Positions 15,573 through 23,686 of a stretch of 34,489 nt of DNA are shown one piece after another. The position numbers were made by a program, and so were the translations under genes. A model generated the notes under the pieces. The model saw only the letters and a list, made by a program, of their open reading frames with translations. It ran no database searches and had not been told where the DNA came from. Numbering within the stretch: position 1 is the stretch's first letter; every line of letters begins with the position of its first letter. The stretch comes from CAYNYI01 sp964401455 (GTDB lineage: Bacteria > Fibrobacterota > OXYB2-FULL-49-7 > CAYNYI01), in NCBI GenBank assembly GCA_964401455.1, contig CAYNYI010000015.1:1-34489 (forward strand), written 5' to 3'.

Positions 15573-16460
15573 CTACAGGCTTTTTGTCGACCATTCAAGT
15601 ATTTCCTCAATTGCCTGATCAGATTCATGATCCAGAAGAATTATGTGGTTGGATTTTTGGAATTCCCTGTATTTTTTTTCGTGGGAAGATGTCTGCCGCA
15701 GAAATTTTCGGGAAGCTGACGGGGAAGTTACATCATCATTTTCTGAATGTATGATAAAAAGAGGACATTTTACTTTAGGAGCTTTCTCCATAACAATGCG
15801 GTTTAATTCTATAGTCTCAATTACCGATGAAACCGAAAAATACCAGTAGCCCCTGATTTTAGAATATGCTGATTCTTTATTTACTTTACCGGGTTCGGTT
15901 TTACGGATATGCTGCACGAAGCGAGAGGCAAAAAGTGTCCATTTTTCCGGGGATAAAAAATAAAACCAATGATAGCGTATCCTGAAATACGGGGCGATAA
16001 GTACGAGGCGGTTTACTTTTGCGCCCCTCTGGGCAATCCCGGCTGATATTGATCCGCCGAGAGAAAACCCGCAAACAATCACGAAATTTTTGTTTTTGCG
16101 TAGATGTTTCAGCCTTCTTTCAGCAAAATTCAGATAATCTTCGGCTTTTACCGTATCAAGATTATTGGGATATCTTCCATGCCCCGGAAGAAGAGGCGCG
16201 TCTACGGTGAACCCTCTTTCGGAAAATGCGCTGCAAAGAGGCATTATGTTTGCCGGAGAACCGGTAAAACCGTGCAGCAGGAGAACGGCGGTATCATTGC
16301 CTGCGTGGAAATACGGTTCCGCTCCCTTTATTATTCCGGTTTGAGGGTTCCTGGGTGTTTTTGTGATTTCTTCTTCTATGGTTTTCGGCTCAAAATATTC
16401 CTCTGCGAACGCGCAAACAGCTAAAAAAAGAAACAGAGTAATATATTTAATCAATTTCAA
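15573..16460 (-). CDS. Exported alpha/beta hydrolase (esterase/lipase-like)
   Basis: About 295 residues. It begins with a signal peptide if started at TTG 16460 (LKLIKYITLFLFLAVCAFAEE); TTG 16454 is the alternative, and the longer frame to 16592 is coding sequence of batE. Alpha/beta hydrolase motifs: oxyanion segment LLLHGFTGSPAN, nucleophile elbow GFSLGGS (Ser), acid in IIHSENDDVTSP and His in KSNHIILLD. The pattern PLLPGHGRYPNNL is typical of carboxylesterase and monoacylglycerol-lipase relatives. It overlaps the batE stop, so it belongs to the batD-batE operon and should act in the periplasm or at the membrane. The substrate is unknown. Confidence 0.78.
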   Translation of the reverse strand: MKLIKYITLFLFLAVCAFAEEYFEPKTIEEEITKTPRNPQTGIIKGAEPYFHAGNDTAVLLLHGFTGSPANIMPLCSAFSERGFTVDAPLLPGHGRYPNNLDTVKAEDYLNFAERRLKHLRKNKNFVIVCGFSLGGSISAGIAQRGAKVNRLVLIAPYFRIRYHWFYFLSPEKWTLFASRFVQHIRKTEPGKVNKESAYSKIRGYWYFSVSSVIETIELNRIVMEKAPKVKCPLFIIHSENDDVTSPSASRKFLRQTSSHEKKYREFQKSNHIILLDHESDQAIEEILEWSTKSL

Positions 16461-17211
16461 TGATTCCGAGATTTTTAAGGGGAACCCAGCCGCCCATTCC
16501 CCCGGGGAGGCTGACAAGGACCCATTTGTTTTTTCGTTTTTCAATAGAGAATTTTGTTCCCTCATGTACGGTAAAAAGCCTGCTTTCTCCATCCGGTTCG
16601 TTAAGTACTTCCAGTTCGGGCTTCAGGACAACAGCCTCTTTAACGGTTTCTCTCCGAAGTACTTTATAAAAGAAGGAAGGGGCAGTAAAAACAACAAGAA
16701 AAACAATGAGGATTGAGGGATAGACAAAGATCTCTCTTTTTCCGGGAGGTGAGAGAATGAAAAGGCAGATAAGTATGCCTAAAAGAAAATTACATATGGT
16801 AAGTATGATAAATGAGGTCTGAATATTAAAAACAGAATGCAGTTTCCACAAAATCCTTCTGATAAGCCCGAATTCAGGCTCGGGCCTTTGGTCTATTACG
16901 GAAAGTCTGGCGAACTTAAGGTTTTTAAGGATTTCTTTGTCTCCGGGATCAAGAAGAAATGCCTTCTCGTATGCCAGCAGAGCGCGCCCGAGCTCTCCGG
17001 AACGGTATAAAGCGTTTCCGAGATTATAATATACTGTGCTGTTGTGTACCCCCATACTTATGATTTTGCGGTATTCTTCCGCGGCCGCAGTATAATTTTT
17101 TTCGGTGTATTCACGGTTTCCGTTTTTCAAAAGCGATTCCGCAAGATCAGCTTTGAGCGGAAAAGAAAAAAACACCAGCAATATCAGAATAGAAGTGACT
17201 TTACTGTTCAT
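16447..17211 (-). CDS. BatE-like TPR protein with two membrane helices and SH3-like tail
   Basis: 254 residues: signal peptide MNSKVTSILILLVFFSFPLKA; TPR repeats about 22-105 (AESLLKNGNREYTEKNYTA, YYNLGNALYRSGELGRAL); two membrane segments near 130-185 (ILTICNFLLGILICLFIL, FVYPSILIVFLVVFTA); and a C-terminal bacterial SH3-like domain ending KWVLVSLPGGMGGWVPLKN. This layout is that of BatE of the Bat (Bacteroides aerotolerance) operon. It overlaps batD by four bases and the esterase by a few bases. The Bat proteins are linked to stress tolerance and envelope function but no biochemical activity is established. Confidence 0.82.
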   Translation of the reverse strand: MNSKVTSILILLVFFSFPLKADLAESLLKNGNREYTEKNYTAAAEEYRKIISMGVHNSTVYYNLGNALYRSGELGRALLAYEKAFLLDPGDKEILKNLKFARLSVIDQRPEPEFGLIRRILWKLHSVFNIQTSFIILTICNFLLGILICLFILSPPGKREIFVYPSILIVFLVVFTAPSFFYKVLRRETVKEAVVLKPELEVLNEPDGESRLFTVHEGTKFSIEKRKNKWVLVSLPGGMGGWVPLKNLGIIEID

Positions 17212-19022
17212 TTTTTCCCGCTCCTGTCTATTTCTTTTATCAACCCGGATGCGCGCCGGTAAAAGTCGGCAGTTCCTGATTCAGAGATATTGGATCCGGA
17301 AAAGCGGGCCGCGTCGCATTCATAGATGAATTCCTTGATTTTATCCCTCAGTTGCGCACCGTTTTTAAGTCCTTCGAAAAGCGAATCGATTTTTTCCGAT
17401 GTAAGCCCTGCTTCCGGTATGTTGAATTTATCACCGATAAATCCGTAAATTCCGCTGCTGAGTTCTGTAAAGAACTCGGATGTCCTTCCTGATTTCATCG
17501 CGGTCTCGGCTTTTTTCAGTCTTTGCCTGACTTTTCTTCCCGCTTTGATTTTTCTGGCATAGGCAGCGTCTGTCTGAATGAGACGGCTTCTTTTTTTGTA
17601 TATGATTGATGATAGAATCATAAAAAGAGGAAGAAGCTGCAGCAAAAGGAGCCTTGCGTCTCGGTAGTAATAGGCGCTCTGGTTTTTCAGAGGCCCGGCC
17701 GGTTCTTTTATAAAACTTATGTCTTTTCCTACTTGTTTTATTTCTTCCCGCGAAATGAAAACTGTTTTTCCGTCCTGGCTCTCAGGATCGCCAATTGCCG
17801 AAATTGTTATATCGGAGCTCTTAAGCGTTTTGTATTTCCTGTCCGAAGGGTCAAAATATGTGTATGAGACAGGAGGTATTTTCAGCTCTCCGGAAATTTT
17901 AGGAATCATCGCGTATTTGAAAATTTTGGTGCCGATAATTCCGGAAGGCGTTTTTTTCGTTGATGATTCAGTTTCGGGATCGAATACTTCAAAAGAAGAC
18001 GATACTGAAAACGCCGGCTCTCTGATACTGCCCGTTGGTGTGTTGCCTGAAATATTTACAGTCAGTGTCAGGGCGTCGCCCGTATTAATTTCATTTTTAT
18101 CCGCGGAAACCGAGAGCTTAAGATTGCCGACGGTCCCGGAGAAGTCTCTGTCAGATTTTTTTTCGGGTAGTTTTTTTACATTTATGCTAAGAGAATTTGA
18201 GAATTTTTCCCGGGGGGTTTCATTGTATCCGCCCCCGAAAACATTATCGAAAAAAGGATCAGAAAAAAAAGAGCGCCTGCGGTTCATAGGGTTTATTACT
18301 GTATAATCCAGTTTAACCGGTGTTATTTCAAATTTGCCTGAGGAGATCGGAAATATAGAATGTTTGATTGTATAAAGCTGAAATTTTTCTCCATCTTCTT
18401 CTATTGTTTTCTGTTGAATTTCTTCCCGTCCGGTTAGGGGGATATGTATAAAATTTTTCTTAAGTTTTGATGAAGGGTCAGGGATGTTCATACGGTTTAT
18501 AACAGAACCTTCTCTTTTTTTTATTGTCAGAGTTATGATTATCTGTTCACCGACAAAGGCATTCGTTTGGTCTGCCGTCATCCGGAATGATAAATCTCTG
18601 CTTGTTACAGTCTCTTTTACCACATTTACTTTTGTACCGGCGATTTGCCAGACCGTTTTTCCGTCAAGATTGTATTTTACGCCTTTAAGTGTCAGTTCTC
18701 CGGTGCGCTTTGGCCTCAAAACGAAAGTGAATGTAAGAGATTTCCGGGTTTCCTTTTCGAGCTTTCCGTTTATTATTGTAGTCCTTGAAGACGAGCTCAT
18801 TGCGCCTTTGTTTTTTTTCACAAGCTTGAAGTCCGGCGAGGGCAGCAGTTCCGGAAAAGGCATGTTATCTGAGACATCGGAGCCCTCTATCGTGATCCTT
18901 AAAGAAAGAGATTCGTCAAGAGGCAGGGTCTCTCTGTCTATACCGGCACTGAACCTGAGGTCTGGAGTGTCAGAAAAGACAGGATAAATCAGAAATATAA
19001 AAATCAGGGTTAATGCTCTCAT
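17208..19022 (-). CDS. BatD-family exported protein
   Basis: 604 residues. Signal peptide MRALTLIFIFLIYPVFS; then a long beta-rich periplasmic part with repeated Ig-like units (e.g. LDESLSLRITIEGSDVSD, TNAFVGEQIIITLTI, NEINTGDALTLTVNISG), a pattern defining BatD; one membrane helix near 455-475 (RLLLLQLLPLFMILSSII); and a basic, helical cytoplasmic tail. It overlaps batE by four bases (ATGA). The VWA-domain genes batA/batB and moxR normally upstream are absent: the next gene upstream (19139) is divergent. So only the D-E part of the Bat operon is here. Confidence 0.85.
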   Translation of the reverse strand: MRALTLIFIFLIYPVFSDTPDLRFSAGIDRETLPLDESLSLRITIEGSDVSDNMPFPELLPSPDFKLVKKNKGAMSSSSRTTIINGKLEKETRKSLTFTFVLRPKRTGELTLKGVKYNLDGKTVWQIAGTKVNVVKETVTSRDLSFRMTADQTNAFVGEQIIITLTIKKREGSVINRMNIPDPSSKLKKNFIHIPLTGREEIQQKTIEEDGEKFQLYTIKHSIFPISSGKFEITPVKLDYTVINPMNRRRSFFSDPFFDNVFGGGYNETPREKFSNSLSINVKKLPEKKSDRDFSGTVGNLKLSVSADKNEINTGDALTLTVNISGNTPTGSIREPAFSVSSSFEVFDPETESSTKKTPSGIIGTKIFKYAMIPKISGELKIPPVSYTYFDPSDRKYKTLKSSDITISAIGDPESQDGKTVFISREEIKQVGKDISFIKEPAGPLKNQSAYYYRDARLLLLQLLPLFMILSSIIYKKRSRLIQTDAAYARKIKAGRKVRQRLKKAETAMKSGRTSEFFTELSSGIYGFIGDKFNIPEAGLTSEKIDSLFEGLKNGAQLRDKIKEFIYECDAARFSGSNISESGTADFYRRASGLIKEIDRSGKK

Positions 19023-19138
19023 GGTATTAAAAATAATAATTTTACGCTCGTGCTATAAATTAAAAGCTCTTTTGTTATAAATTTTACCTCTTATTAATAT
19101 TGCTGGTATTTCTGTAGAATATTTGTTAGAATAGTCAT

Positions 19139-20116
19139 ATGTACATTTTTATGAGGAAAATACTTTTTCCGGCCGGGTTAACTGCTTTGCTTTTTTGGGT
19201 CGGGGAGTACAATTTTCTTTTATTTCATACAGCCGCGGAATTCTTTCCCATCGCGATAGGGTTTTCTGCCTTTATTATTGCCTGGCATTCACGGAGGATA
19301 TCAACTAACCGTCTGCTTGTTCTCATCGGGATTTCTTTTATGCCGGTGGTCGTTCTGGATCTTTTACATCTTATCAGTTATAAGGGTATGGGGATTCTCT
19401 CGGTAGATGAAGAGGATGTGGCGACTCAGTTCTGGATAGCCGCAAGATATATTCAGACATTTTCAATTATTTTTTCGCTTATCATTTATAAGAGCGAGAA
19501 AGTTTCATTTCGTTCATTTTTGTTTATATTTACCGGTTTGGCCGTTCTTCTAGCTGTTTCGATTTTCACAGGCTTTTTCCCTTCCTGTTATTCTTCTGAA
19601 AACGGTCTCACTGTTTTTAAAAAGGTGAGTGAGTATATTCTTTCCATTCTTCTTGTTTCAGTGGCCTACAGAATTATTTCCTTACGGATCGGAAGTTCCG
19701 GGAAATTCTTCAGGCCGTTTGCTGCTTCTATGGTTTTGATGGCATTCGCCGAGATTTCGTTTACTTTTTATATCTCTGTTTACGGTTTGTCTAATATAGC
19801 CGGTCATATTTTTAAGCTCTATTCTTTTTACCTTCTTTATATTTGTGTTGTAAAAAATTCGCTTGTGTACCCGTATGAGACACTTTTTTCTGACCTCGCA
19901 AAAAGAAATAAGGAGCTTGAAAAGGCGCTTTCAGAAGTTAAAACTTTAAGCGGTCTGCTTCCGGTTTGTTCGGTCTGCAGGAAGGTGCGGGATGATAAAG
20001 GATATTGGGACAAAATTGAAGCATATATCACAAAAAATACAGGCACAAAATTTTCTCATAGTATGTGCCCCGAATGCGCACGCGAGTATTATCCTTTCGT
20101 TTTCCGGAAAAAGTAA
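19139..20116 (+). CDS. MASE3-type membrane sensor with C-terminal Cys4 module
   Basis: 325 residues. Residues about 8-245 contain some seven to eight hydrophobic helices with MASE3-like features (PVVVLDLLHLISYKGMGI; FPSCYSSENGLTVFKKVSEY), an integral membrane sensor domain normally joined to kinases or diguanylate cyclases. A short coiled coil (DLAKRNKELEKALSEVKTL) leads to a C-terminal module LPVCSVCRKVRDDKGYW to MCPEC with Cys277, 280, 310 and 313, spacing C-x2-C-x29-C-x2-C. No kinase or GGDEF domain follows. The start is uncertain: ATG 19139 or ATG 19151, neither with a good ribosome binding site. It is divergent from batD and 151 bp upstream of a hybrid kinase on the same strand. Confidence 0.8.
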   Translation: MYIFMRKILFPAGLTALLFWVGEYNFLLFHTAAEFFPIAIGFSAFIIAWHSRRISTNRLLVLIGISFMPVVVLDLLHLISYKGMGILSVDEEDVATQFWIAARYIQTFSIIFSLIIYKSEKVSFRSFLFIFTGLAVLLAVSIFTGFFPSCYSSENGLTVFKKVSEYILSILLVSVAYRIISLRIGSSGKFFRPFAASMVLMAFAEISFTFYISVYGLSNIAGHIFKLYSFYLLYICVVKNSLVYPYETLFSDLAKRNKELEKALSEVKTLSGLLPVCSVCRKVRDDKGYWDKIEAYITKNTGTKFSHSMCPECAREYYPFVFRKK

Positions 20117-20267
20117 TTTTGTAAGGCTGCGGTAGAATAGGTTTGCAAAGATATTATACAACGCAATACAAAGTGATTCTTAAACTTTTTCTGTGTTTGG
20201 TCTATTTTTATTTTCCTGTTGTTGCGCCCTTCATCTATTTCTTATTTTGATGTTAAGGGGAAAATTC

Positions 20268-22370
20268 ATGGCCTATTATTTTGATTTTAATATTTCCGGA
20301 AAGAAATATTCTCCGGCCGACCTTATTGAAAAGCTTCCGGGACCGATTCATATATCCTGTTTTTATGAAGATGAAAAATCTTTAAATGAAATATTGAGCC
20401 GTTTTTCTCCTGATGATACTTTATTCCTGGGTTTGGACAGTTATTTAAAAGACGATTATTCATACAAAGGTCCTGCTTTCAGTAAATTTTTCTCTGAAAG
20501 CGGAAAGTTCGAAGAAAAGGATTTCCGGTCTTTCCTTGAGAAAGAGAAGCCGGGGACTGTTTTATGCAGGATAGATCCTTTTTTGGAATGTTCAAATATT
20601 TCATTTGAAATAAAGAAATATGAGGATGCGGCTTCAGCAATTGCCCTTGTTAATAAAATCAATCTTATTTGCTTTTATTCGGTATCAGATTTTTCAGAAG
20701 AACTCCTTGCCGATGCCTTTTACGGGCATGAGTATATATGTCATAAAGGCGAGTGTATTCCCAATGCTTTATTTAAGAAAAACGAGGAAAGAGGGCATAT
20801 CCCCGTGGTTGAGCTGCTTGCGGGGCTTAATGAAAGCGTTCTCAAACAGGAAAGAGATTCTGCCGCCCTTATGGACTTTTTTGAAATAGCCCCGGTTTTT
20901 GCGGTTCATCTGGATGAAAGAGGAAAGGTAAAGGAGCTTAACAGCTTCGCTCAGCAATTGACGGGGCGCTCTATTGAAGAGGTCCGCGATAAAAGCTGGT
21001 TCGAGGAGTTTATTCCGAAAGAAGACCAACCGGGAATAAAAGCCCTGTTTTCCCGGGCGGTAAAAAACAAAAAAATTAATGGAAATATCAATCCTGTTTT
21101 GACCGCGGGAGGAGACCTTAAATATATAGAGTGGTACGATGCTCCGGTCAAGGATCTTCATGGCTTTACCGGCGGGCTCCTTGCCGTTGGCGTAGATATA
21201 ACTGAACGTTTAACAATGAAGAAGCGTCTTGAAATAAATGAGAAGCTGACAACGCTTGGACAGATCGCGGGCGGTATCGCACACGATTTCAACAATCAAC
21301 TCGGAGGCATAATCGGATTTGCCGAGCTGATAAAAAGAAATTCATCCGAATCTCCGCGAATAAAAAAGTATGCGGAAACAATAATAGCTACAGTTAAAAA
21401 AGCCATTTCTCTTACAGGAAAACTTCTCCGCTTTTCAAGGAGTCGTGAAGAGAAAAGAACTACGATTAAAATAGACGAAATTGTCACGGAAACTGTCAAT
21501 ATCCTTCAAAGAAGCATTGATAAGAAGATCTCTATCGAGAAAAAACTTGATGATGGTTCCACGGCAGTATCCGGTGATTATACCGAATTGCAGAATGCCC
21601 TTCTAAATCTGGCGCTCAACGCCAGGGACGCTATAGCAGACTCCGGAAAGATAGCGATAAGTTCCGGAAAATGTTTTCTGGACGAGGACTTTTGCTCCGA
21701 ATCCGGGATCAGGGTTGAGGCCGGAGATTTTGTATATGTCAAAGTACAAGACAGCGGAGAAGGAATGACTCCTTCAGAATTGAAAAACGTATTCCGTCCT
21801 TTTTTCACTACTAAAGAAGAAGGTAAAGGCACGGGGCTGGGGCTGGCTCTTGTCTATAATACGGTAAAATCTCACGGGGGAACATTGAGAGTTGAATCGG
21901 AAAAAGGCAAAGGAACTTCTTTCTCAATATTTCTTCCTGTATATAATGGTTGTTCGCTTCCCGAGAAGTCTGAACTAATTGAAAGCGCGGCAGATCAGCA
22001 ACTGGATGCCGGCGTTATGTTCGTGGATGATGAGGAAATCCTCGGGGAAGTCGCTTGTGAGATACTAAAAAACGCGGGCGCTTTTTCTGTCTCCTTTACT
22101 TCCGGGAAAGAGGCGATTTCATATTATACGCAGAACCGCAACCTGATTGATGTTGTAGTTCTTGATATGATCATGCCGGAAATGGACGGCGAGGAAACAT
22201 TCAATGAACTTAAAAAAATAAATCCGGACCTGAAAGCGGTTATAGCTTCCGGCTTTATGCTCGATGAAAGAAAAAACTTTCTTTCCGGCCCGGATATTAA
22301 AGCGTTTGTTAAAAAGCCTTTCACAAAAGAGGAATTTGTTTCCGCGGTCCGTGAGGCTCTCGAAAGTTAA
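20268..22370 (+). CDS. Hybrid sensor histidine kinase: MEDS-like, PAS, HisKA, HATPase, receiver
   Basis: 700 residues from ATG 20268 (AAGGGGA upstream). The N-terminal 190 or so residues resemble the MEDS/DcmR sensory domain (GPIHISCFYEDEKSL, LFLGLDSYLKDD, LLADAFYGHEYICHKGE). A PAS domain follows (about 205-315: FFEIAPVFAVHLDERGKVKE to VDITERLTMKK). HisKA has the phosphorylated His in GGIAHDFNNQLGGI; HATPase has LNLALNARDAI, DSGEGM, FFTTKEEGKGTGLGL. The C-terminal receiver has VDDEE, phospho-Asp in VVLDMIMPEMDGEE and the Lys in FVKKPF. No membrane helix, so it is cytoplasmic. It resembles kinases that signal by phosphorelay. It lies 120 bp before the phytase gene. Confidence 0.9.
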   Translation: MAYYFDFNISGKKYSPADLIEKLPGPIHISCFYEDEKSLNEILSRFSPDDTLFLGLDSYLKDDYSYKGPAFSKFFSESGKFEEKDFRSFLEKEKPGTVLCRIDPFLECSNISFEIKKYEDAASAIALVNKINLICFYSVSDFSEELLADAFYGHEYICHKGECIPNALFKKNEERGHIPVVELLAGLNESVLKQERDSAALMDFFEIAPVFAVHLDERGKVKELNSFAQQLTGRSIEEVRDKSWFEEFIPKEDQPGIKALFSRAVKNKKINGNINPVLTAGGDLKYIEWYDAPVKDLHGFTGGLLAVGVDITERLTMKKRLEINEKLTTLGQIAGGIAHDFNNQLGGIIGFAELIKRNSSESPRIKKYAETIIATVKKAISLTGKLLRFSRSREEKRTTIKIDEIVTETVNILQRSIDKKISIEKKLDDGSTAVSGDYTELQNALLNLALNARDAIADSGKIAISSGKCFLDEDFCSESGIRVEAGDFVYVKVQDSGEGMTPSELKNVFRPFFTTKEEGKGTGLGLALVYNTVKSHGGTLRVESEKGKGTSFSIFLPVYNGCSLPEKSELIESAADQQLDAGVMFVDDEEILGEVACEILKNAGAFSVSFTSGKEAISYYTQNRNLIDVVVLDMIMPEMDGEETFNELKKINPDLKAVIASGFMLDERKNFLSGPDIKAFVKKPFTKEEFVSAVREALES

Positions 22371-22490
22371 TCCGCATTTCATTCTCTTTACAGCCGTTTT
22401 TTCCTTTCTCTTTTTATATTGATTTAATCGCCTTCCATTTCTTTTATTTTATGGAAGCTTTTATTTCTGATTCAATTAAGGAGATCTCCT

Positions 22491-23546
22491 ATGAGTAATC
22501 CCGGGCTTTTCTTTTTATCTTTGTCAATTTTGGTAACGGTTTCTTTTTCCGGCGGAAAGGGGGATAAACCCTGCGTTCCTCTTACCGCGGTTTTTGAGAC
22601 GGAACCTGTCGGTTCGTCAGAAGATGCCGCCGATGATCCCTGTATCTTTTATAACGAAAAAGACCCCGCCGCATCTGTTATAATAGGAACAAATAAAAAC
22701 CGGAAAAAAGGCGGGCTCGGGGTTTATGATCTGAAAGGAAATCTTGTCTCTTTTGCTGAAGAACCTGCTGCTAACAACGTTGATATAAGAAAGGGTCTTA
22801 AATTCAAGGGGAAAGAAATCCCGGTTATCGCGGCAAGCAGCAGGCACGATAATTCGGTTGTTATATATACCTATCATGACGACAAAAAAGAGCTCGAACT
22901 GTTGGCACGGGCTCCTGCCGGTCTTCGGGAGCCGTACGGGCTCGCCATGTATCATAATCCGCAAAAAAACAGGTTCTATTATATAGTCAACGATAAAGAA
23001 GGCAAAGTGGTACAATGGGAAATAATGGCCTCCGGCGATTCTTTAAAATTTCAGAAGACTGCAGAGTTCAAGGTCGAAACTCAGACAGAAGGATGTGTTG
23101 TGGATGACAGCACAGGATTTATGTATCTCGGTGAGGAAGAACGCGGTGTCTGGAAGATAAATCTGCTTAAAACGGAAGATTATGTACTGATAGATTCTGT
23201 CACGGGAGAAGGCAATCTTGTTGCCGATGTGGAAGGAATAACCCTTCTTTATAATAAAGGAAAAAAAGGATATCTGATAGTGTCAAGTCAGGGCAATACC
23301 ACTTATCATATATATGAGAGAGATGGTAATAACAGGCATCTTGGATGTTTCAGCATAGCGGATTCGGAAGAAGGCATCGATGGAACCTATGATACCGACG
23401 GAATCGATGTTCTCCGCGCCAGGCTAAATGATGATTTCACGGAGGGAATTTTTGTGGCGCAGGACGGGGACAATTCCCCTGAAAACCAGAACTTCAAGTA
23501 TATTCGTCTCGGGGATATTCTTGAAAAGGTAATCGGGAAAAAGTAG
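22491..23546 (+). CDS. Secreted beta-propeller phytase (3-phytase type)
   Basis: 351 residues. N-terminal signal peptide (hydrophobic LFFLSLSILVTVSFSGG). Beta-propeller phytase motifs are clear: DDPCIFYNEKDPAASVIIGTNK (calcium/phosphate-site start, 44-65), LGVYDLKGNL, NNVDIRKG, EPYGLAMY, EGCVVDD, YLGEEERGVWKI, and DTDGIDVL near the end. The enzyme hydrolyses phytate to lower inositol phosphates and phosphate, needing calcium, outside the cytoplasm. Ribosome binding site AAGGAGA. A TonB-dependent receptor follows after 140 bp; the pairing of beta-propeller phytases with such receptors is known in aquatic bacteria and suggests phytate-product or metal uptake. Confidence 0.92.
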   Translation: MSNPGLFFLSLSILVTVSFSGGKGDKPCVPLTAVFETEPVGSSEDAADDPCIFYNEKDPAASVIIGTNKNRKKGGLGVYDLKGNLVSFAEEPAANNVDIRKGLKFKGKEIPVIAASSRHDNSVVIYTYHDDKKELELLARAPAGLREPYGLAMYHNPQKNRFYYIVNDKEGKVVQWEIMASGDSLKFQKTAEFKVETQTEGCVVDDSTGFMYLGEEERGVWKINLLKTEDYVLIDSVTGEGNLVADVEGITLLYNKGKKGYLIVSSQGNTTYHIYERDGNNRHLGCFSIADSEEGIDGTYDTDGIDVLRARLNDDFTEGIFVAQDGDNSPENQNFKYIRLGDILEKVIGKK

Positions 23547-23587
23547 TTTACCGGTGTTGTACTGATGCTGTAACACAAAAACACATT

Positions 23588-23602
23588 ATGTTTAATAAAC
23601 AT
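23588..23602. promoter_or_regulatory. Perfect inverted repeat, possible operator between phytase and receptor genes
   Basis: ATGTTTA-A-TAAACAT is a perfect 7-bp inverted repeat about 85 bp before the receptor start. A half-site-like AATGTTTGTTA recurs at 23616-23626. It is not followed by a T-run and so is unlikely to be a terminator. A regulator is not identifiable. Confidence 0.4.
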
Positions 23603-23686
23603 GAAATCCGTTCTTAATGTTTGTTAGTTATTTATAAACTCTTTGTAGTCGGTAGTATTTTCAAATTTTACCAAAAAGGGGTTTAT

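Noticed and set aside
17719..18306. 195-codon plus-strand frame opposite batD
   Set aside because: Antisense shadow of BatD; its composition is the complement of a Ser/Thr-rich beta protein.
22371..22490. Possible Pho box or terminator hairpin (CTTCCAT/ATGGAAG) before the phytase gene
   Set aside because: Only a 7-bp stem with a 12-base loop and poor match to tandem CTGTCAT repeats; too weak to list as a feature.
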